A stretch of DNA of 64,000 nucleotides from Quercus robur (lineage: Eukaryota > Streptophyta > Magnoliopsida > Fagales > Fagaceae): positions 53,416,354-53,480,353 of the forward strand of contig NC_065536.1 in assembly GCF_932294415.1 (NCBI RefSeq). Direction: 5' to 3'. Made by a program: the position numbers and the translations under genes. Each line of letters begins with the position of its first letter. Positions within the stretch are counted from its first letter, which is position 1. Positions 47,233-61,298 of this stretch are shown in pieces. Under the pieces are notes generated by a model. That model did no database searches. It was not told the origin of the DNA and worked only from the letters and a program-made list of their open reading frames with translations.

Positions 47233-48840
47233 CAGTGGCGGCTCTAGAAATTTTTTTCAGAGTGTTCCTCAACAAGCATAAATTACATAATCTAATAAAA
47301 AGAAAATTTTATATATTGACAATAACAACAATCAAATATTGTGGTTTTCTTATCAAATATTTGTCTATAATTCTAGCAAAAGAATAAACAATAAACTATA
47401 AGTTCATTTGAAATATTAATAAAATTATTAATTAATGTTGTTTAGTTGTTTCATTAATTTGTTTGTTTTTTAAAAACTACAATTTGTTATATTGTTGTTT
47501 CATTAATTATAAAATTATTAATTGTTTTTTAGCCTAACATAATTTAATTTTTTTGTCTTTTATAATGTATTGGTTAATTAAATTATTAATTATTGTTTAT
47601 TAATTGCTTCGTTATTTTTCTTTACTAACTATTAGCACACATCTCACTGTGCACTAGCACACACCCATGTGCATTATCCACTGCCAACCCACTGCCTGCC
47701 TCTCATGCCTTTACTTCCCACCCGACCCCATGGCCCCATGCCCCCATCCACCCCTCCCCTCACTCAACAGACAAGCCCCAATCACAAGAGCAAATCAAAT
47801 GATAGATTTACAATCACAAATCACAATAAACAATACACTAAAAGACAAACTCATGAGTAACTCACCAACACCAACACCAACGCATAAAGTCAAAACAGGA
47901 CAAATATTAATAAAGTTAAACTAAAGCTAAGCAATTACAGTTCAATAAAGCTAAGCAATTTCACCCAAAAAAAAAAGAGAATTAGCCAATCAGATAAAGT
48001 CTTTAGTCTGAAAGAGAGAGAGACTCTCATTTCACTTAAATCACTTTCAGACTTTCAATTTTCAGATAAAAGAGAGAGAGACAAAGAGAAGTAAGAGTCT
48101 AAGAGAGAAAACCCATTAGAGAAAAAGAGAGAGTCAGAGAGAAGAAAAGATGAAATACCTAAAGGTTGAGGGAGCAGGGAGGCCTGAGGCTGAGGGGCGG
48201 CACCGTCGGGTTGGGCGGTGCCGTCGGGCTGGGCAGCACGTCGAGGTGATTGGTGAGGCCCGTGAGGAAGGAATCTCCGATCCGATCTGTGCTATTACGA
48301 TCTCCGATCCAACTGGCGATGACCAATGAGCTCTATTTCTCGAGTTTGAGGCGGAGGCGCCGTCTGTTGGTCTTTGATGACTAATGAGATTTTTTTTCTT
48401 TACATTAGGTTTCTCCTTTTCTGATTTCAGTTTTTGCTTTACTTGATGAATCGGTAGAGACCGTATATTGGGTTTTATTTATTTTTTATTTTTTGAGAAT
48501 TCGTGGGGTTGCACCATCTGTTGGGTTTTCCATATGTTGTTTTTTTCTTTAGATTGGGTTTGCTTTTCCATCTGTTGTTTAGGGTTTATGTTGGGCTTTG
48601 GGCAGTGGGCTTGCTCTGTTACAAATTTTTTTTGGGCCCTTTTTTTTTTTTTTTTGCTTGAAAGTAGATAGATAATTTATTTTATTTTATTTGAGGGTGT
48701 TTCTAATTTTGCTTGAGGGTGTTCCTATTTTTTTTTGTTAAGGGCAAACAAATAAAAAAAAAAATTTATTATATATAATTTTTTTTTTCAGTTCAGGGTG
48801 TTCTTGGGAACACCCTGCAGTCAACGTAGCGCCGCCACTA
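47233..48840. mobile_element. Non-autonomous hAT-like DNA transposon
   Basis: Ends CAGTGGCGGCTCTAG... and ...GCGCCGCCACTA form short terminal inverted repeats. The flanks CTTCTCTA at 47225-47232 and 48841-48848 are a perfect 8-bp target duplication (9 bp if the preceding A is counted), the hAT hallmark. The 1608-bp interior has no transposase. A GC-rich patch at 48150-48350, with a CGGCACCGTCGGG-type word repeated, stands out from the AT-rich surroundings and may be captured DNA. Confidence 0.82.
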
Positions 48841-48848
48841 CTTCTCTA

Positions 48849-49144
48849 ATAAAATTTCAAAAGTTCAATTGTTGCCACATTCTTTAAAAGAAATATACAA
48901 AAAAAAAAAAAAAAAAGTACAAATGCTGCCACAATTCTAAAAAAATTAAAAATCATTCTCCTACGATTTCTTAAAAAATTACTTCTATAATGAAAATGAT
49001 AAGAAGATTAAGTTTTGCCAGAAAGTTTTTTAAAAAGAAAAGGCTAATGAAAAAGTATGGTTGCAAACTTAAGCAATCCCATGCCCAATATATTGTCGTA
49101 TTTAAAAAAACCACGTGCTCATTGACTGAAGCTGACGAGATTAT
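48849..49144. other. AT-rich DNA, continuation of the degenerate repeat
   Basis: No gene seen. Confidence 0.5.
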
Positions 49145-49422
49145 GTGTCCGTTTGGATTGAGCTTATTTTTACTGAAACTGAAAACTAAAATTGAAAACA
49201 CTGTAGCAAAATAATTTTTAAATGTGTGAATAGTGCCATGGGACCCATTTTTAATGAAAAAGTTACTGAAAAGTGGAATTTGTGGGTCCGTGAACAGTGC
49301 ACAGATGCACTGTTCACAGTTGACTTGGTCAAATAGTGCGGCTGGAACAAAAAAAAAAGAAAAAATAAAGGAAAACACGACGCAGGATTCAACGGAAATT
49401 TCCGCTGAATCCAAACCCACAC
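49145..49422. mobile_element. 278-bp MITE
   Basis: GTGTCCGTTTGGATTGAGC at the left is mirrored by GCTGAATCCAAACCCACAC at the right. A TAT lies on both sides (49142-49144, 49423-49425), a possible 3-bp target duplication. Confidence 0.7.
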
Positions 49423-50575
49423 TATATATATAAGGCACTCATGGATCCATGCACTGGCTAACCCGACAAGTCACCGGCAAGGGATTAATTTTAGCTATTA
49501 GCCAAAGGAATCTCCAAAAAAGAAAACAAAAGAATGGGTAATTGTCCCATTCGGCTTAAAAGAGTGTGTTGTGGCGGTATAATTTGAGTGAAGTTTGTGT
49601 TTATAGTGTATCTTTGTATTCGAACCTATTTCACTCTTTCTTGTATGTGTGTGTTTGTTTCTTAAAAAAAACAATAAAATCTTATTTTACATATTTTGTT
49701 GAAAATGTATTTAAAGTTGAATGGTAATAAAGAGTGTATTTGCGCATTGCATATTTTCTAGTTTGCATAATATTGAAAGTTGATCGTTTGTCCTTAGCCT
49801 TAGTACTATATATAGTAGTCTAAGGTTTTGTTAAGGGGCATGTTCCTTAGCAATTTTCTTCATTTAGCACTCCACTTCATCAAGCCTTTACATTTTTGTC
49901 AAAATACTAATCCATTACATATGTTAATGATATATAAATTAATATTTTGACATAAATTCAAAGGTTTGATGATGTGCAAAGGTTCTTGGGTAGATATTTA
50001 TTAAAGTTACACAACTTAAAATTTTTTTATTGGTTAAAATATTTAAAATCTTACAATTGGATTACACATTTTCATTGCTTTTAATACTTATGTCAAATTT
50101 TGTATTAATTGGATATTATTTACTATTTGATTAATTATTTTACAAATAAAATAGTTATTAATCTCTTATCATCTCAATATTTTGCAAATATAGAGATAAT
50201 ATAAAGAGGTAATATAATATCTAACCAATAATTTATATTTTTAACTTATTTTAGTGAGATATCATATATAATTTCTAAATATAGTGGAGTAATATAACCA
50301 AATTAATTTTCTAATTATCAAAACACATAATGAGTGTTAATTATACACCATAAAGATTATTTCTTATTAAAATTAAATAAATAAACTGATAGCATATTGT
50401 GCAGTATATCAACTAGTGGTAAATAATTGCACACACCTTCGATACAAGATAGAACATTAATACATTATTGTAGTTTTGAGTCAACATATTACTGATAACA
50501 CACATGAGCACATAAGAAACCAAAATTTAATAATATAATGCATGCATGAAAATCCATCAAACTTACAAGAACTTA
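49423..50575. other. Intergenic, 3' of OMT-B
   Basis: AT-rich, no conserved open frame. It should contain the OMT-B 3'UTR and polyadenylation signals on the minus strand, but none stands out. Confidence 0.55.
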
Positions 50576-52875
50576 TTAAGGATACACTTCAATAAGAACC
50601 CTTAAACCTAGTATGGGGGTTATCTTATAGTTACTAAAACCAGCATCCATAAATAGCTTAGCCCATTCTTTCTCATTTCTCTCTCTTCCTTTCACTAATA
50701 CCATCATCACCATGTCAAAAAAGAGTTGTGTCTCAGTTGACTTTTTATCTTCCTTTTGATTCTCCATCATCAACTCTATGATAATCACTTTTCCCTTCTT
50801 ATCATTGGTAGTGATTGCCTCCTTGCATCGCTTAAGCAGTTTCACGCAGTCCTCTTCATTCCAATCATGCAATATCCACTGTTTCCTCATTTGCAAGATC
50901 AATCAAAAACACTAAAATTGTATGAGGTCAAACCCTTAGACATAATGAAATTTTATATTTTTTTATGATTATTTTATTTAGTCCGTGCTATTAAAATAAT
51001 CATGGTTAGGCAAAGAAACAAACTAATTTACCAAAATTGAAAAAAATGAAATGCATGAAATGAAACATACCTAGTTACATGAAACAAGCTATGAAACAAG
51101 CTTAATATTTTGAAAATTCTAAGAGTGGATTACATGTTCATTATATTCTTGACATATATATATGTCATATTTTGTATCTATTGAATGTTATTTACTTCAT
51201 ATTAATAAAATCATGTTTCATACAAAATTTTAAAATAAAAAATTTGAAATTTAAATTATTTTATAGATGAGACAATTATTAGCCTCTAATAGTATTGATG
51301 TTTTGAATGCATATAGCGCAAAACAAGACAATTTATTAGAATGGCGGATTTTTCATAGAAAAACATCCGAAAGTTACACCATAAACCATGTGTAACTTGA
51401 AACAAATTTTATATATGTGTGTGTGTGTTGGAGGGACATGATAATTTTTATTGAATAAAATTTGGATAAAATTTAGCTACAAAATTGGTTGTAGTATAAG
51501 ACAACAATTTTACTCAATAAAATAAATATTATTACATATTTTAAAAATCTAATCTTTAAATTGTATATTCTTTACATTCTTAATACACATGTTAAATTTT
51601 GTATCAATTAGATGTTATTTACTATATGATCTATAAGTTAATATTTTATTCATAATTTTAAACTACAAAAACTTATAATTTAAACAATTTATTGATGAGA
51701 TAGCTATTGATCTTTAATTTTATAGAAAATTTGCAAGCATGGAGGAAATAAGATGAAGATGTAATCCAATGGTGGATTTGTCAAAATTCACCTCTAAAAA
51801 AAAGATATTGAGTATAGTTATAGCCTAAACTACGACCAATTTTATAACTAAACTTTGTCCATAGAATATATTTTTAAAAGGATAAAAGAAAATTTTGAAG
51901 ACTTTAGGAGTTATAGCACCGTTCTCCCAGGTGGGTTTTGCCACTACATGAATAGAGTTGATCCACAATATGGAAATTTGGAAATAAATTGTGAAAATGC
52001 CTCTAATCACCGAATGTAAACCATATGATATGTACGACCATTCATGTACCGGGTGGAAATAGCACTAAAATATATTTTACCTTCATAAAAACAGCATCAG
52101 CAGGAGGAACTGCCTCAAACATGTCCCCTCCAACATATTTCAAGTTCTTACTCCCTTGAAAGTCAGCAACTACGGGTGGGAGATCAAATACAGTGCACTC
52201 TATATCTGGGAATGTATCGGCAATGGCCTTGGTCACAGTTCCTGTGCCACCTCCAACGTCGACAAATGACTTCAGTCCCTCAAACACCCCCTTACACTTG
52301 TCAACCACAATGCTCATGACTAATCGTGCATCGCTAGCCATAGCATCATTGAAAATATTAGCAAATTTTGGTTCATCCCCCCCATAATCCCAAAATGTCT
52401 TCCCGTGAGCCGTGTCAAATGGTGTAAGATCCTCATTTTGGAACCAAGTGGTCAAATAATTCCATGGCGTTGTCAACACTGGATCAACCGAGGCTAGTAA
52501 GAAAGGTGTCACACTCAAGGGATTGTCCTTAATGAGGAGCCTGGAAGATTCAGTCAGTACATACGCTTCTTCTTGGTCATTTTCGTTAGTATTTTTGGGA
52601 GCAAAGAAGCCAGAGTGGATCAAAATGCGCATGAGGCGGTAGACATAGGGAGATTTTGTAGGGTGGATTGGTAGTGCAGTGATGAGCTCAGAGAGAGTCA
52701 TGGGTTTGCCATGGTTGTGGATGATATCTGGTATACCTAGTTCAATTGCACATTTAAGGGACATAGAGTTTACGAAGTTGAAAATGTGGTTCCATATGTG
52801 GGCTTGAGCATCAAGTAACTCAGTAGCATTTTCACCTGGGACCAATTTGAAACTTAGCTGTTTAGTGCCACTCAT
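50576..52875 (-). CDS. Class II plant O-methyltransferase OMT-B
   Basis: Two exons: 52875-52081 (265 codons) and 50878-50576 (100 codons plus stop). The 1202-bp intron has donor ATGAAG|GTAAAA and acceptor AAACAG|TGG, phase 0, giving 365 aa, normal for the family. The enzyme transfers a methyl group from SAM to a phenolic hydroxyl in the cytosol. Visible motifs: N-terminal dimerisation helices (ELLDAQAHIWNHIFNF), SAM loop VDVGGGTG at residues 205-212, FDLPPVV, GDMFEAVP, catalytic-base motif WILHDW with His269, the helix ERNEKEW, and the C-terminal GLRVLIEVYP. The overall pattern is closest to the resveratrol/flavonoid/orcinol-type OMT group, but the substrate cannot be read from sequence. It is divergent to TPS-B, 4.2 kb away. 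Apparently functional. Confidence 0.93.
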
Positions 52876-53380
52876 TTTGTTTTTTTACATACCAACTCTT
52901 TAGAACATTGAGCTTACATATATAATATCGAGAATTGAGTGATATGCTCATATCATACCGACAGCCAATAGTATTTGGACGACAGAAACAGGTATAAGAA
53001 AACATCTTTTCTTTATAAATTGATACGGAAAAGACAAAGAAAGAAAAAGATATGTTCCACCGAACCGAAATTTTTGGTTTTATATTACCAAATTTGGTAC
53101 TGACACCGAAAGGGAGGAACACCGACACCGAACTGACTGGATTTCAATCGGTTCGGTCGGTTTTCGGCTGGAATTACAACACGTTTTTTTTGCCCCCACT
53201 GCACCTCTTATATGTTTATTTAAATTTAGTCAATTAGATTTGTTAGATCTGACCTATCAAAAAAAAAAAAAAGATTTGTTACATCTGCTTTCCTCATCAG
53301 GATAATTGAAGCCATATAGATTATGGAATTCACGTGATAATTATGGAATTCTAATTTTCTGGAACTCTACCACTGCCCTC

Positions 53381-53617
53381 GATATCGAATCCAAATCTTC
53401 TGTTCCACTTTTTTTGCTCTACTCTTTATTCCACAAAAAAAACCTTACCACATGTTCACCTAATTAATTAAATACTATCATTATTGACTTATTAATACTA
53501 CTGTTATTAATCAATAGTAGTATTTAATTAATTAGGTAAATACGTGGCAAGTTTTTATTGGTAGAGTATAAAGTGGAGTAGGAAAAGTGGGACAGAAGAT
53601 TTGGACTCCTCGATATC
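53381..53617. mobile_element. Long-hairpin MITE, copy B
   Basis: Counterpart of 20487-20723. The CACGTG of copy A reads CACATG here, while the ACGTG in the other arm is kept. Confidence 0.78.
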
Positions 53618-54494
53618 ATCTAGGTAATCATTGTCTCATAAAGCTCTAATCTATTTCAGAAATTGGCAGTTCACAACTTCACATAGTTATAATTTATGCC
53701 ATGTCTTGTACAATTAGCATGGGCAAAAATTTTCCATTCTAAAATTTATAAAGATCCTAATGCTTCAAAAATAAAAATGGATTGGTATAAGGCTCTAGAA
53801 GACTAGAATACCCACCAATCACCTACAACCTTTGGAAAGAAGTGAAGAAAAGGCTAGGAACTAGAAAAGTTCTATCAAAATCCACCTTCTGAGTTTCTTT
53901 TCTAAATCTTTCTTTAAAAGTGTAGTATTTCACTCTATCTTGTTCTATCAATATTCTTTTGATATTTTTGTGTATGATAATTTCAAAAAGTTTAAATTTG
54001 TTGCACATAAATTGTTTTATACGTTTTACACAACCCAAATCACCTTCCCTTCTTCACTTAGAGGTTGCTTTTGGAGGTGCGTGTAAAATTTTGTAAAATA
54101 GTTTGTGTAATAAACACTACTCATTAAAAAAATATTTAAATGTCTCCGGCCTATTCTTGGTATCAAGTATCCATCAATTTCTTTTTAAATATCGAACTTA
54201 ACTAAATGCTCTATCTTAAATGTTGTTTCTTCTAAGTTTGAAATCAATAATCAACCCCTAAATTATTTTGACTCATTCAAAAGTCACCGGTATACACCTT
54301 TACGCTGCATTAGTTTCAGCTGTAAAGGAAGTCGGGAAAATACTTTACACCGTGCTTGCTATTTGGGATGCTCAAAAAATTCGGTCAAAGAGAAAATTAA
54401 ATCATTTGACTATAAAATAAGAGGGCTTCAAGTGTAAAATAATCTACACATTCAAATAACCTTCAAATAGAATTTTACAAACTGAAAACAGAAA

Positions 54495-54495
<1 letters not shown>

Positions 54496-54525
<30 letters not shown>
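54496..54525. repeat. (GA)n microsatellite
   Basis: About 15 uninterrupted GA units, longer than the copy A counterpart (about 21604-21620). Confidence 0.9.
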
Positions 54526-55857
54526 CAATGGTAGTCCAGCCTTCAATCCACCCAAACCCATCGCTAGTCAAATCGCGCCACTCAAATCCATCACCGGTCT
54601 GATCGCGCTGCTCAAACCCATCGCTGGTCTAATCGCGCCGCCTCAGCTCCTCCGTCGTGCTTAAACCCATTTTCGATGAACCCAGCTAAACCCACCCCGA
54701 TTTCACCACATCCCAGTCCTTGACTCATGGCCTCGTAGTCGTGCCTACAAGCCCCTCTGCCGGTGAAGGTAGTTTCTCATCTACTTCACCTTCGTCCTCT
54801 CTCTCACTCATCAGACCCATCCTTCTTCCACCCACGCCGTCGCTACCTTAAATTTTTTTTTTTAATATTGTAAAATAACATTTTTGCTTGGGTTTTGGAG
54901 GATTGGTGGTTGGGGTGATTCATGGGTTTCAGTGGTGGTGGGTTGGGGGTGAGTTTAAGCGTTGATGGTGGTCGATTGGGGGTGGTGGATCGTTGGCTAG
55001 GGTGGTTTATGGGTTTCAATGGTGGTGGATTATGGGTTTTGGTAGATGGTTTTGATATTAATTTTGAGATTAATGTGTTTTGATTTTGATTATGATTTTT
55101 CAGATTAAATGGTTATGTGGTGGTTGATGGTGACTGGGTTTGTAGTGGCTGGTGGTGGCTGGGTTTATGGTGGTGATTGTGGTTGTTGGGTTTTCTGAAA
55201 ATAGGTTTTTACATGCAATATCAAACACTAAAAATACTTTTCCAACAAATTTTCCAAAACACAAACAAACAATTGAAAATATTTTACACTCGGGAAACAT
55301 TTTACATATTGCCAAACGCAGCCTAACCAAAAGTCATTTAAGTTCTTTCACAATTAAAGGACTAATATTTTTTTTATTAACCCACTTCAAACATAAACGA
55401 CTAAAAAGATTTGTAAACAAGGTTAAAAGAATGTAGATAGCAATTTTTTCTTTTTTCTTTTTTTAATTACGAGTAATAGGAAATAGAAATACTATGTCTT
55501 GGTCACCAAGAAGTATTAACTAGTTAAACTATAATGTGGCATTTGGTAGGGGGAATCCAAATTACTCTTGGCATCTAGATTCTTAGGAATGTGATTCCTT
55601 GCAATTCTTTGCTATCTGGATGCCTAAGAATGTAGCTAATCCTATGTTTGGTTTCATTGGGAATCTCTTAAGATTCTTAGGAATGTGAAATGATAATACT
55701 TGGTTTATTCCTAGGAATCTTAAATAAATTATTTATTTTTTCATTCTATCCTTAAATTTGAATGTGAACTACCAAGTCCTTTAAAAAAAAAAAAAAATGC
55801 TAACGAATGCCCTTAGGACATTGGTTAACAATCCATTTAAAGAAAGTTTATATGGGA

Positions 55858-56529
55858 TGTTAGGACATACGTGATTCATTGTTAGGAACATATGTCAACA
55901 TTTTAAGTAATTGGCTAATCCTTTGACAAAACGCACTTTATTTGTATTTGGGTATATCTAGGATGTGTTTAATGCTTCAAGAAACAAGGTTTCAAGTTCA
56001 AATGTTAAAACCATGCAAGTCTGTTCAACAATCAAGTGAGAAAGTGTTGGATTTTAAAGCTCGACAGCTAGCATCTATCGAGGTTTAGAAGTTGCTGAAG
56101 CCCGTGGCTTGACAGCTAGCTTGATAGATGGCTATCTATCAAGGTTTATGAAACTCAGTTTTTTAAAGCTGTTTTTCATCCAATCCGTGAGTATATGTTT
56201 GAGTTTTCTTTTCTCACAACTCTAAGCTTATATAAAGTTTATTTTAAGGGCCGTAAAAGGTTACACACAGTTGCACAAGAGCACAATTCCACAAGTGTGA
56301 AGAAAAGTATGACTGGAAACTCAATTTGCCATAATTCTTCTTTCTCTTCAAGAAGCTGCTGTGTTTATACACCATAGGGTTTTGTGACCAAACAACTTCA
56401 TGATCTTCATCGTGTGATGAACAGAAGAACTTTGCAGCCACGTATTTCCACACATGTTTTCAAATACATAAGAATGAACAGTGACATTTAGTTTTTATCT
56501 ACCTACTTTTTCAAATACACTTTTCAACA
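55858..56529. mobile_element. Possible LTR-derived segment, copy B
   Basis: Counterpart of 22947-23618, with the same TGTTAGG start and CAACA end. Uncertain class. Confidence 0.35.
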
Positions 56530-56939
56530 GATTCTCTATCATTTTCTCCATCTCATTTAAATATTATTTATTCATTCTTTTTTTTATCATCATTTATTCT
56601 TCCTATATTCATTCTCAACAATTATATTTTTTAATAAAAAATGTTATATCCACAAAACTTTTTGCAATACTTTCACAACAATCACATCAAAATCTTATGT
56701 GGAAAGTTGTTACTAGTTCTAATTTGAACTCACCGCTGAAATTATTTTTTTACTCACCAATATTAGCTAATAACAATCTATTACTTAAAATTTATAGTGA
56801 AAATATTGTGGTAGCATTTCTTAATTGCCATTTCTTATTTTTTTATATTATTTTTCCTTTCTTAATTTCATCCTTACTTGTTTTTTTTTTTCTTTTGGTT
56901 TTTTCTCCACCACACACGTATCCCACTCCTATATATCTA

Positions 56940-56946
56940 TCTACTC
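56940..56946 (+). promoter_or_regulatory. Probable TATA box of TPS-B
   Basis: TATATAT about 90 bp before the ATG, followed by CT-rich leader. Conserved with copy A. Confidence 0.5.
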
Positions 56947-57033
56947 TTCTTTTTCTTTTTCTAGTTCATTCCGGACTCTCTCTTTCATTCTCTAGCTCTC
57001 TCTTTTTTTACTTTTTCTAGAACACCCTCTAGC

Positions 57034-60559
<3,526 letters not shown>

Positions 60560-61096
60560 AGATAAAATATGTGTGGTCTATGTCTGAGCTTAAGGTAAAA
60601 ATTGTAAACTTATCGATCGGCCCAAGTCAATAATGGCTACGAAACGGGTGCTAGAGGGTGCGGTGGATGGAGTTTGGGGTCTAATATTTGTTCTTTATGT
60701 TGAGAAGTTAAATAAATGAGGACAAGAGTATCTGGGGTTCATACTTCAAATTGATTAAGTTTGATTTTGTACTCCTATCTATTTTTCAAAAAAAAAAAAA
60801 AAAAAGTTTGATTTTGCCTGGTGCTAAGCAATGTGGCCTACGCAATAAATGGAGAAGACATTTAAACTACTATATTGATGAATGTGGCCTAGATTGATGA
60901 ATGCTAAGGATTTAGTTTCCATTTAGTTTCACATAATTTAAAATCTCATGCTGGGATAATGGAATTAATTTGTAATTTAATAATAAAAAATCCTGAATGA
61001 TGGGATAATGGTATCTAGCTCTTTGTATCTATTTTTTTTTTTAGTAGGTATTTACACTTGAAATGAAAATTCTAGAAACTAAGAACTAAATAATAA
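60560..61096 (+). other. TPS-B 3' flank
   Basis: Collinear with 36131-36636; holds the 3'UTR. A poly(A) run at about 60789-60805 is missing from copy A. No further gene. Confidence 0.7.
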
Positions 61097-61298
61097 TCTA
61101 TATATATATAAAAGCAGAAGCTGAGAGAAAATGAGTTCCTAGAATTAAGGAGATAATGACAAATAGGAAAAGTTTCTACCTAAAATTCAGACATGTGTAA
61201 CTTAAAAAAACGATACATCATACATTATATTGTTTGGGAAGGCTACGAACACCGTTTAAAACCCTCCCATTATAAATAACAAAAAATAACCGGTTTAA
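61097..61298 (+). mobile_element. Helitron-like 5' end
   Basis: TCTATATATATATAAAAGC follows an A, exactly where copy A continues AATAA|TAATAAA, i.e. inserted between A and T as Helitrons do. Internal words (GACAAATAGGAAAAG, CAGACATGTGTAACTT) parallel the 5' zones at 9560 and 11681. The 3' end is beyond the window. Confidence 0.6.

Larger units (their letters stand above)
52876..57033. other. OMT-B/TPS-B intergenic region
   Basis: Same content as 19987-24158: hairpin MITE (53381-53617), GA microsatellite (54496-54525), GGTGGT-rich stretch (about 54890-55180), MITE remnants (about 55547-55850), LTR-like segment (55858-56529), CT-rich TPS leader. No further gene. Confidence 0.75.

Noticed and set aside
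48971..49438. 155-codon minus-strand open frame
   Set aside because: It overlaps a MITE with both ends visible, and its composition is that of AT-rich antisense DNA; no domain.
50576..50902. Separate small methyltransferase-like gene
   Set aside because: It is exon 2 of OMT-B: the reading phase and splice sites join it to 52081-52875 and supply the catalytic His and C-terminus.
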